In this document: in pieces, positions 10,386-17,860 of the stretch
How positions within the stretch are numbered: position 1 is the first letter of the stretch
Layout: every line of letters begins with the position of its first letter
Source: Paracoccaceae bacterium
GTDB taxonomy: Bacteria; Pseudomonadota; Alphaproteobacteria; Rhodobacterales; Rhodobacteraceae
Assembly (NCBI GenBank): GCA_020447005.1
Contig: JAGRDO010000040.1
Location: forward strand, 224-57,865
Length of the DNA: 57,642 nt
Direction of reading: 5' to 3'
Position numbers and translations under genes: made by a program
The notes under the pieces: model-generated
Seen by the model: only the letters and a program-made list of their open reading frames with translations
Told to the model about the DNA's origin: nothing
Database searches by the model: none

Positions 10386-10414
10386 GGCGTCCCGGTTGCG
10401 GGGCGCCATTTTCG
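10386..10414 (+). terminator. Intrinsic terminator after acpP
   Basis: GGCGTCCCG (10386-10394), loop GTTG and CGGGGCGCC (10399-10407) pair over nine positions including one G-T. The T-rich run ATTTTCGTTT follows. This is the clearest intrinsic terminator in the window, and it isolates acpP from the dehydrogenase gene downstream. Confidence 0.8.
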
Positions 10415-10514
10415 TTTGCGGCCCCGCGATGGATGGCCGTGGCCGCTGGCCAAGGGCGATCCGGCCGTGCCATGATCCGGCCTGACCGGGGATGGTGGCG
10501 GCAAGGGAGAGGCC

Positions 10515-11522
10515 ATGAAGATCGTTCGGACGGACCGCGAGCTTGAATGCCCTCATCTGGACCGCGAACTTGCGGCCCTTGGCGATCTGGTGCTGTTGCC
10601 GGAGGGCATCGCCGAGGAGGAACTGGCGGCGGTTGTCGCCGATGCCGACCTTCTGCTGATGTGTTACACGCCCGTTACCGCGACGGTGATTGCCGGGGCG
10701 CGGCGTCTGAAGGGCATCGTCAAATACGGGGTCGGGATCGACGCCATCGACATCCCGGCGGCGCGCGCAACCGGGGTGCCCGTGGTCAATATCCCCGAAT
10801 ACGCCGAGCAGACCGTGGCCGAGGGCGCCTTTGCGCTGATGCTGGCCCTTGCCAAGAAGCTGGTGCCCATCGACCGGCAGATGCAGGCCGAGGGCTGGGC
10901 CTGGCCGACCGGGCGCTGGCTGGGCGGCGATATCGCGGGCAAGACGGTGGGGATCGTCGGGCTGGGACGGATCGGCCGGGCCTTCGCGCGCATGGCCGGG
11001 CAGGGGTTCGGGGCGCGCGTGATCTCATACACGCCCGATATGGATGCGGGTGCGATGGCGGCCCTTGGCGTGACGAAGATCGACACCCTCCACGATATGC
11101 TGGCCGAGGCGGATTTCGTCTCGCTCCATTGCACGCTGAATGCCGGGACGCGCCATATCATCGGTGCGGCGGAACTGGCGCGGATGAAGCCTTCGGCCTT
11201 CCTCATCAACTCATCGCGCGGCGCGCTGGTCGATGAGGCGGCGCTGCTTGACGCGCTGCGCGAAGGCCGGATCGCCGGGGCGGGGCTTGATGTCTTCTCG
11301 CAGGAGCCTTTGACGCGGAAGGGCCATCCGCTCAGCCCGCTTTTCGGCATGGAAAACGTGATCCTGATGCCGCATCTGACCTTTTACACCGCCGAGGCGA
11401 TGGCGCGGCTGGAGGCCGAGACGCTGGAGCGCTGCCGCGAGGTGCTGGAGGGGCGGCCGGTTCTGGTCAAATCCCGCGACCCGCGCCTTTTGGCGCAGGA
11501 AAGCGGCGTCCGTTTCGGCTGA
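10515..11522 (+). CDS. D-isomer-specific 2-hydroxyacid dehydrogenase
   Basis: The 335-residue protein has the NAD-binding loop GLGRIGRAFARM (149-160) and the catalytic set Arg235 (NSSRGALVDE), Glu264 (FSQEP) and His287 (MPHLTF). It belongs to the phosphoglycerate/glyoxylate/lactate dehydrogenase-like family, which reduces 2-oxo acids to (R)-2-hydroxy acids or the reverse. At 335 residues it lacks the C-terminal ACT regulatory domain of full SerA, so it is unlikely to be the main serine-pathway enzyme. The substrate is not predictable. It follows the acpP terminator and is convergent with the aldehyde dehydrogenase, 13 bp between stops. Confidence 0.9.
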   Translation: MKIVRTDRELECPHLDRELAALGDLVLLPEGIAEEELAAVVADADLLLMCYTPVTATVIAGARRLKGIVKYGVGIDAIDIPAARATGVPVVNIPEYAEQTVAEGAFALMLALAKKLVPIDRQMQAEGWAWPTGRWLGGDIAGKTVGIVGLGRIGRAFARMAGQGFGARVISYTPDMDAGAMAALGVTKIDTLHDMLAEADFVSLHCTLNAGTRHIIGAAELARMKPSAFLINSSRGALVDEAALLDALREGRIAGAGLDVFSQEPLTRKGHPLSPLFGMENVILMPHLTFYTAEAMARLEAETLERCREVLEGRPVLVKSRDPRLLAQESGVRFG

Positions 11523-11535
11523 CCCCGCGCCGGGA

Positions 11536-13017
11536 TCAGCGCATGACGAAGGGGTTGGCCATCGGCGCGTCCGAGGTATTGACCCAGACGGTTTTCGGGC
11601 GCGTGTAGTCATACATCGCCTGAAACCCGCTTTCGCGCCCATAGCCCGACCCCCTGACCCCGCCAAACTCGGCGATGGGCGAAATGACCCGGTAGGTGTT
11701 GACCCAGACGATGCCCGCGCGGATCGCCCTGGACATCCGCATCTGGCGGGCGCCGTTGCGGGTGAATATCCCCGCCGCCAGACCGTGTCCGGTGTCATTG
11801 GCGAGCCGCAGCGCCTCTTCCTCGGTCCTGAACCTTTGCACGGCGAGGACGGGGCCGAAGAGTTCGGTATCGACAATGCGGAGATCCTGCCGGGGAATGT
11901 CGAGGATCGTCGGTTCATAATAGGTGCCCGGCAGCCCCTTCGGCCGTCGGCCGCCGGTCAGGACCGTCGCGCCTTCGCCGACGGCATGGGCGACCTCGCG
12001 TTCGATATGTTCAAGCTGGCCGGTCGTGCAGAGGGGGCCCATCTGGGTTTCCCCGTCCAAAGGATCGCCGATCACGATCCCCCGCGCCAGCGCCGTCATC
12101 TTCGACAGGAATTCCTCTGCGATATCCTCATGCAGATAAAGCCGCGAGCCTGCGACGCAGCTTTGGCCGGCGGCGCCGAAAATGCCGGCAACCGCGCCGT
12201 TGACGGCGCTTTCGATATCGGCGTCCTCGAAGACGATGAAGGGGGACTTGCCCCCGAGTTCCAGCGAAACCTCGGCGAAGTTCCGGGCGGAGTTGTTGAG
12301 GATGTGGCGCGCCGCGTCCGGTCCGCCGGTGAAGGAGATGCGCGCGACAAGGGGGTGCGAGGTCAGCGCCTTGCCGCAAGGATCGCCATGGCCGGTGACG
12401 ATGTTGACGACGCCGGGCGGAAAGCCCGCCGCCCCGATCAGTTCGCCGAATTCGAGCATCGCGGCCGAGGCGTGTTCAGAGGCTTTCAGCACCACCGTAT
12501 TGCCGGCGGCAAGGGCCGGGCCGAGCTTGACCGCCGCAAGAAAAAGCTGCGAGTTCCACGGCACGATGGCGGCGATCACGCCCAGGGCTTCGCGCCGGGT
12601 GAAGACGAAAAGATCGGGCTTGTCGATGGGCAGCGTCTCGCCCGAAATCTTGTCGGCGCAGCCGGCGTAGAAATGGAAGAATTCGGCGATGTATTTCGCC
12701 TGCCAGCGGGTTTCCTTCAGCATCTTGCCGGTATCGATGGATTCGGTGCGCCCAAGCGCTTCGGACCGTTCGGCCAGAAGATCGCCAAGCTTGCGCAGGC
12801 AGCGCCCGCGTTCGGTTGGCGCCATCCCGGCCCAGGGGCCGGAGGTGAAGGCACGCTCGGCGGCACGCACGGCGCGGTCGACATCCTCGGCGGTCGCTTC
12901 GGGGACGCGCGACCAGACCTTTCCGGTCGAGGGGTTGACGCTGTCGAAGGTCTTGCCGTCCGAGGCCGCGACCCATTCGCCGTCGATCAGCATCCTGTAG
13001 GATTTCACGTCACCCAT
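11536..13017 (-). CDS. NAD(P)-dependent aldehyde dehydrogenase
   Basis: The 493-residue protein has the standard ALDH length and active site: oxyanion Asn155 in PWNSQLFL, general base Glu253 in LELGGKSPF and nucleophile Cys287 in GQSCVAGSRL. C-terminal YRVISPIAEFGGVRGSGYGRE is typical of the betaine/aromatic aldehyde dehydrogenase branch. It oxidises an aldehyde to its acid. ATG 13017 gives the canonical MGDVKSYRMLIDGEWV start; the in-frame open stretch upstream is non-coding. It is divergent from the hydrolase-led operon at 13161, and the shared 143-bp gap should hold both promoters. Confidence 0.92.
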   Translation of the reverse strand: MGDVKSYRMLIDGEWVAASDGKTFDSVNPSTGKVWSRVPEATAEDVDRAVRAAERAFTSGPWAGMAPTERGRCLRKLGDLLAERSEALGRTESIDTGKMLKETRWQAKYIAEFFHFYAGCADKISGETLPIDKPDLFVFTRREALGVIAAIVPWNSQLFLAAVKLGPALAAGNTVVLKASEHASAAMLEFGELIGAAGFPPGVVNIVTGHGDPCGKALTSHPLVARISFTGGPDAARHILNNSARNFAEVSLELGGKSPFIVFEDADIESAVNGAVAGIFGAAGQSCVAGSRLYLHEDIAEEFLSKMTALARGIVIGDPLDGETQMGPLCTTGQLEHIEREVAHAVGEGATVLTGGRRPKGLPGTYYEPTILDIPRQDLRIVDTELFGPVLAVQRFRTEEEALRLANDTGHGLAAGIFTRNGARQMRMSRAIRAGIVWVNTYRVISPIAEFGGVRGSGYGRESGFQAMYDYTRPKTVWVNTSDAPMANPFVMR

Positions 13018-13160
13018 CGCCCGGTTCTCCCTCTCGCCGCCATCACCTATAGTGCAGAGGGGCAGGCCCGTGTTTTTAGTTTTTTCGCCAGCCGGTGGCG
13101 AAAAATACGGATGACGGGGCAGGGTGAGGTGGCAAGCCTTGGCCATGGGAGGCGCGACGG

Positions 13161-14000
13161 ATGGTGGAACGGCCGGAGATGAGACCCGCGCAGGGCGCGG
13201 GCAGGACGCCTGACGGCACGGCCTTTGCGCTTTGCGGGCCGGAACGCGCGCCGGTCGTGGTTCTGATCCACGGCCTTGGCCTGAACCGCGCCTGCTGGCA
13301 ATGGCTGGAGCCGGAACTGGCCACGGGTTTCCGGGTGCTGAGCTATGATATTCTTGGCCATGGCGGATCGGCGCCGCCACCGCCCGCGCCAGAGCTTGGG
13401 ACCCTTTCGGATCAGCTGGCCAGGCTTCTCGACCGGCTGGGGCTGGACCGCGCCGCGATTGTCGGCTTTTCGCTGGGCGGCATGATCGCGCGGCGCTTTG
13501 CGCAGGATCACCCCGAAAGGGTGACGGCGCTTGGCATCCTGCATTCGCCCCACCGCCGCACGGACGAGGCTCGGGCGGCGATCGCCGCGCGGGTGGACCA
13601 GTCGCGGGCCGAGGGGCCGAGGGCCACGGTCGAGGCCGCGCTGGTGCGCTGGTTCACCGATGATTTTCGCGCGGCAAATCCGGCGATGATGGATCTTGTC
13701 CGCGGCTGGGTTCTGGCCAATGACCCCGGGATCTATCCGTCGATCTACCGGATCCTGGCCGAGGGGGTCGATGAAATCGTTGCCCCCGAACCGCCGCTGA
13801 CCGCTCCGGCGCTGGTCATGACGGGCGACGAGGATCATGGCAACGGGCCCGCGATGACCCGTGCCATCGCCGCCGAAATCCCGGGCGCGCAGGCATTGAT
13901 CCTGCCCGGGCTTCGCCATATGGCTCTGGCTGAGCGGCCCGAGGCCGTGAACCGCCCGCTGATCGCCTTTCTGCGCCGCCATCTGGAGCATCAGACATGA
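13161..14000 (+). CDS. Alpha/beta-fold hydrolase
   Basis: The 279-residue protein has the oxyanion-loop motif VVLIHGLGLNRACW (33-46) and the nucleophile elbow GFSLGG with Ser104. An acidic residue lies in MTGDEDHG and a C-terminal His in GLRHMALAERPE. It resembles 3-oxoadipate enol-lactonase and related ester or C-C bond hydrolases; the substrate is unknown. It opens a four-gene run and overlaps the next gene by four bases. The partners (CoA-transferase/flavin reductase, DUF1185, nitrilase-type amidase) suggest breakdown of a nitrogen-containing compound. Confidence 0.85.
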   Translation: MVERPEMRPAQGAGRTPDGTAFALCGPERAPVVVLIHGLGLNRACWQWLEPELATGFRVLSYDILGHGGSAPPPPAPELGTLSDQLARLLDRLGLDRAAIVGFSLGGMIARRFAQDHPERVTALGILHSPHRRTDEARAAIAARVDQSRAEGPRATVEAALVRWFTDDFRAANPAMMDLVRGWVLANDPGIYPSIYRILAEGVDEIVAPEPPLTAPALVMTGDEDHGNGPAMTRAIAAEIPGAQALILPGLRHMALAERPEAVNRPLIAFLRRHLEHQT

Positions 14001-16081
14001 CCGGTATCCTGAAGGGCATTCGCGTTCTTGACCTGTCGCGCATGTTGTCGGGGCCGTATTGCACGATGCTGCTGGCCGATCACGGCGCCGAGGTGATCAA
14101 GATCGAGGGGCCGGAGGGCGATACCAGCCGCAGGAACGGACCCTATCGCGAAGATGACCCGAACCATGACTGGGCGGGATACTTCGTCAGCCTGAACCGG
14201 TCGAAGAAAAGCGTGATGCTGGATCTGAAGACCGCCGAGGGCAAGGCGGCCTTCCGGGCGCTGGCGGCCACGGCCGATGTCGTTGTCGAGAATTTCCGCC
14301 CCGGGGTGATGGAGCGGCTGGGGCTGTCTTACGAAAGCCTTGCCGGGGCCAACCCGCGGCTTGTCTATGCCGCGATCCGGGGGTTTGGCGATCCGCGCTC
14401 GGGTGTCAGCCCGTATCAGGACTGGCCGGCCTATGATGTCGTGGCGCAGGCGATGGGCGGGCTGGTGGCGCTGACCGGGCCGGATGCGGCCACGCCGACA
14501 AAGGTTGGCCCCGGGATCGGCGATGTCTTTGCCGGATCGCTCATGGCGTTCGGCATCCTTGCCGCCCTGCGCGCGGCCGAGGCGACGGGATACGGCCAGT
14601 TCGTGGATATCGCGATGTATGACGCGATGATCTCGCTTTGCGAGCGCGCGGTCTATCAGCATGATTTCGACGGGACGGTGCCGGGGCCGGAAGGCAACGG
14701 CCATCCGCTGCTTGCGCCCTTCGGGATCTTTCCCGCGCGCGACGGGCATATCGCGCTTGGCATCGTGGATGATGCCTTCTGGCGCAAGCTGTGCGAGGCC
14801 ATGGGACAGGCCGGGCTTGGCACGGATGTGCGCTATGCCACCCGTGCCGCGCGGTGCCGAAACGCGGCCGGGGTGAATGGCATCGTCGCGGAATGGACCG
14901 CGGCCCAGAGCAAGGCCGGGCTGGCCGCGGTGCTGGGCGGGGTGGTGCCGTTCGGTCCGGTCAATACGGTGGCCGACATCATGGCCGATCCGCATGTGGC
15001 CGCGCGCGGCATGATCGCCGAGGTTCCGCATCCCGATGCCCGGGCGCGGGGGTGGCGGGTGGCTGCAAACCCGTTGCACTTTTCGAACAATTTGACGCCT
15101 GAATATGCCACTCCATCGGCCATAGGCGGGGACAATCGAACAATTCTGGCCGGAACGGAGAAAGTTCCCGTGGATACGCGCAAGCTGCGCGACAGCTTTG
15201 GCGCCTTTGCCACCGGGGTTACGGTGCTGACCTCGCTGCAGGGGGATGGCACGCCGCGCGGCCTGACGGCGAACTCTTTCACCTCGGTATCGCTGGACCC
15301 GCCGCTTTTGCTGGTCTGCATCGCCAAGACGGCGCATAGCTGCGAGACATTCATGACCTGCAGCCACTTCGCGGTGAATGTGCTGGCCGAAGACCAGAAG
15401 GCGATCTCGGGCCTGTTTGCCGGGCGCGCACCCGACAAGTTCGCGCAATGCGCGTGGTCGCCGGGATTGAACGGCGTGCCGTTGATCGACGGGGCGCTGG
15501 CGCAGTTCACCTGCGTGCCCGAACGCAGCATGGACGCGGGGGATCATATCGTCATCGTCGGCCGGGTTGTCGAATTTTCGCAGTCCGAGGGCAATCCGCT
15601 GGGCTATTTTCGCGGCAATTACTTCTCGATCGGGATCGAGGACCGGCTGGTCTCGGCCGTGGCCGCGGCCGAGGGCACCCGGATCGGCGCGGTGCTGACG
15701 CGCCGGGGTTCGATCCTTCTGGCCGAGGATGCGGAGGGTGCGCTGTCCGTCCCCGCCGTGGGCGGGGTGAGGCCCAGCCTTGATGCGTTGCGCCGCCAGC
15801 TGGTCAGCCGGGGTCTGAAACCCGATGTCGACTTCATCTATGCGGTCTATGAGGACCGGGAAACCGGCGCCACGGGGATTTTCTATCACGGCGAGGTCGA
15901 GGGGGCGGTGCCGAAGGGTATGTGCCTTCTGCCGCTGGAAGGCCTGCCGTGGGAACGGATCGCGAATTCGGCCGAACGGTCGATGCTGCAACGCTATGCC
16001 GAAGAATATCGCCACGGCGTCTTCGGCGTTTATCAGGGCGACGAAATCACCGGCAAGGTTCGCCGGGTGACGGACAGATGA
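13997..16081 (+). CDS. CaiB/BaiF family III CoA-transferase fused to flavin reductase
   Basis: A single 694-codon frame holds two normally separate proteins. Residues 1 to about 385 form a class III CoA-transferase: GIRVLDLSRMLSGPYCTMLLAD, the catalytic Asp176 in GPGIGDVFAG, and VENFRPGVMERLGL. Residues about 395-550 are an FMN-binding flavin reductase domain (RDSFGAFATGVTVLTS, TANSFTSVSLDPPLLLVC, FAVNVLAE, AGDHIVIVGRV). About 130 further residues are NUDIX-like, as in some longer reductases of this family. An in-frame GTG at 15170 (codon 392) follows a GGAG and would start the reductase exactly where such proteins usually start. Two products, or both a fusion and a short form, are therefore possible. 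The transferase half appears to lack the last 15-20 residues of the family. Confidence 0.85.
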   Translation: MTGILKGIRVLDLSRMLSGPYCTMLLADHGAEVIKIEGPEGDTSRRNGPYREDDPNHDWAGYFVSLNRSKKSVMLDLKTAEGKAAFRALAATADVVVENFRPGVMERLGLSYESLAGANPRLVYAAIRGFGDPRSGVSPYQDWPAYDVVAQAMGGLVALTGPDAATPTKVGPGIGDVFAGSLMAFGILAALRAAEATGYGQFVDIAMYDAMISLCERAVYQHDFDGTVPGPEGNGHPLLAPFGIFPARDGHIALGIVDDAFWRKLCEAMGQAGLGTDVRYATRAARCRNAAGVNGIVAEWTAAQSKAGLAAVLGGVVPFGPVNTVADIMADPHVAARGMIAEVPHPDARARGWRVAANPLHFSNNLTPEYATPSAIGGDNRTILAGTEKVPVDTRKLRDSFGAFATGVTVLTSLQGDGTPRGLTANSFTSVSLDPPLLLVCIAKTAHSCETFMTCSHFAVNVLAEDQKAISGLFAGRAPDKFAQCAWSPGLNGVPLIDGALAQFTCVPERSMDAGDHIVIVGRVVEFSQSEGNPLGYFRGNYFSIGIEDRLVSAVAAAEGTRIGAVLTRRGSILLAEDAEGALSVPAVGGVRPSLDALRRQLVSRGLKPDVDFIYAVYEDRETGATGIFYHGEVEGAVPKGMCLLPLEGLPWERIANSAERSMLQRYAEEYRHGVFGVYQGDEITGKVRRVTDR

Positions 16082-16092
16082 GGGGGGATCCC

Positions 16093-16695
16093 ATGCTGCC
16101 GGAACTGCGCAAGGTTGTGACATATGACGAGGATATCCACCGCGACGGCCTTCGCGCCGCCGACCCGGTATTGCGGATCATCGGCGTGGCGGCGGTGGTC
16201 AGGAACCCCTGGCACGGGCGCGGATATGTCGAGGACCTGTCGCCAGAGATCCGGCGGATGGCGCCGGCGCTTGGCAGGATGCTGACCGACCGGCTGATCG
16301 CATTGGCCGGGTCGGGCGATGCGATCGAAGCCTATGGCAAGGCCGCGATTTGCGGCACGGATTGCGAGCTGGAGCACGGTTCGGCGCTGATCCACACGCT
16401 TTTCTTCGGCAACTTCTATCGCGAGGCGGTGGGGGCCAGAACCTATCTGGGCTTTACCAACACCCGTGGCCCGGCCAATACCCAGATCCAGATCCCCCTG
16501 ATGGACAAGCATGATGGCGGCCGCCGGTCGCATTATCTGACCGTGCAGTTCTCTGTCCCCGATGCGCCGGGGCATGACGAACTGGTCGTGGCGCTTGGCG
16601 CGGCGACGGGCGGGCGCCCGCATCACCGGATTGGTGACCGCTACGCGGATCTGGCCGCGATGGGCCGCGATGCGGAAAACCCGGCGGGTGTTTGA
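16093..16695 (+). CDS. DUF1185 'amino acid synthesis' family protein
   Basis: The 200-residue protein resembles the DUF1185 family, often labelled amino acid synthesis protein. Characteristic stretches are VVRNPWHGRGYVEDLSPEI, YGKAAICGTDCELEHGSALIH and FTNTRGPANTQIQIPLMDK. The biochemical function of the family is, to my knowledge, not established. ATG 16093 follows a GGGGGGA; an alternative ATG at 16078 overlaps the upstream stop. It is the third gene of the operon. In related bacteria such genes also occur beside flavin-dependent oxygenases and amidohydrolases, which agrees with the neighbours here. Confidence 0.75.
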   Translation: MLPELRKVVTYDEDIHRDGLRAADPVLRIIGVAAVVRNPWHGRGYVEDLSPEIRRMAPALGRMLTDRLIALAGSGDAIEAYGKAAICGTDCELEHGSALIHTLFFGNFYREAVGARTYLGFTNTRGPANTQIQIPLMDKHDGGRRSHYLTVQFSVPDAPGHDELVVALGAATGGRPHHRIGDRYADLAAMGRDAENPAGV

Positions 16696-16793
16696 TCAAA
16701 TGGTCATGATTGCGGTTCACTCCCGCATGAAATGGGGGTAAGCAGGACCCCAGCCGAAAATATGGCGGCCGCGCCGCCCAGCGAGAGACCGGA

Positions 16794-17783
16794 ATGACAC
16801 CTTTTGCGATTGCCGGCGTACAGATGTACGTCAACGCGCTGAATTCGAATGTCGAGGCGATGATCCAGCGTATCGACGTGCTGATGGCGCGGTTTCCCTG
16901 GACCCAGATGGTGCTGTTTTCAGAGCTTGCGCCCTTCGGGCCGCTGCACCGCTTCGCCCAGCCCTTCGAAAACGAGGCGCTGGACCAGTTCCGGGCGGCG
17001 GCAAGGAAGCATGGCATCTGGCTTGTTCCGGGATCGATGTTCGAGAAGGCCGAAGATGGCCGCATCTACAACACATCGGCCGTGATCGGGCCGGACGGCC
17101 ATGTGGTGACCCGCTATCGCAAGATGTTTCCGTTCCGCCCCTATGAGATCGAGGTGGATGCCGGAACGGAATTCTGCGTCTTCGACGTGCCCGATGTCGG
17201 GCGGTTCGGCCTGTCGATCTGCTATGATATCTGGTTCCCCGAAACGACGCGTCAGTTGACCAGCGCCGGGGTCGAGGTGCTGTTGCATCCGGTCCTGACC
17301 GGCACCACCGACCGCGACGCCGAACTGGCGATCGCGCGGGCGACGGCGGCGCAGTTCCAGTGCTATGTCATCGACGTGAATGGTCTTGGCGCCGGTGGCG
17401 TGGGCCGGTCGCTGATCGTCGATCCTTCGGCGACGGTGCTGCACCAGTCGGCCGGTCAGGAAGACATGTTCCCCATCGAGGTCGATCTTTCCTTGGTCCG
17501 CAGGCAGCGCGAGGCCGGTCTGAAAGGGCTGGGTCAGGTGCTGAAAAGCTTCCGCGACCGGTCGGCGGAGTTTTCGGTCTATGACCGCGAGAGCGGCGCG
17601 GACGCCTATCTGAAGACACTCGGGCCGCTGGAAATGCCACGGCAGGGTTCGCGCGCCGGTTTGGAGAAATCAGTTGCCGGCAGTGACCGGATAGCGCATG
17701 CTGGTGGAAATATAGACGTGCAAACAACGGCTTTGGGCCAGGGGCTTCAGTATCTGCCTGGGGATAAATCGGCAATCGGCTGA
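16794..17783 (+). CDS. Nitrilase-superfamily carbon-nitrogen hydrolase
   Basis: The 329-residue protein has the Glu-Lys-Cys triad: Glu44 in FSELAPFG, Lys110 in RYRKMFPF and Cys143 in SICYDIWFPE. The superfamily hydrolyses amides, carbamoyl compounds or nitriles. The core matches amidase branches, such as N-carbamoylputrescine amidase, rather than true nitrilases, but substrate is not resolved. The last 40 or so residues are an unrelated-looking tail. It stands 98 bp after the DUF1185 gene and 77 bp before the PLP decarboxylase on the same strand, so it could belong functionally to either group. Confidence 0.82.
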   Translation: MTPFAIAGVQMYVNALNSNVEAMIQRIDVLMARFPWTQMVLFSELAPFGPLHRFAQPFENEALDQFRAAARKHGIWLVPGSMFEKAEDGRIYNTSAVIGPDGHVVTRYRKMFPFRPYEIEVDAGTEFCVFDVPDVGRFGLSICYDIWFPETTRQLTSAGVEVLLHPVLTGTTDRDAELAIARATAAQFQCYVIDVNGLGAGGVGRSLIVDPSATVLHQSAGQEDMFPIEVDLSLVRRQREAGLKGLGQVLKSFRDRSAEFSVYDRESGADAYLKTLGPLEMPRQGSRAGLEKSVAGSDRIAHAGGNIDVQTTALGQGLQYLPGDKSAIG

Positions 17784-17860
17784 GCAGGGCTGCCCTGCCC
17801 GTCAACGGGCGGGCTGTCTTCCGGATCGCGCCCACCGCCGAACAAAAGCGGGGAAACGCG

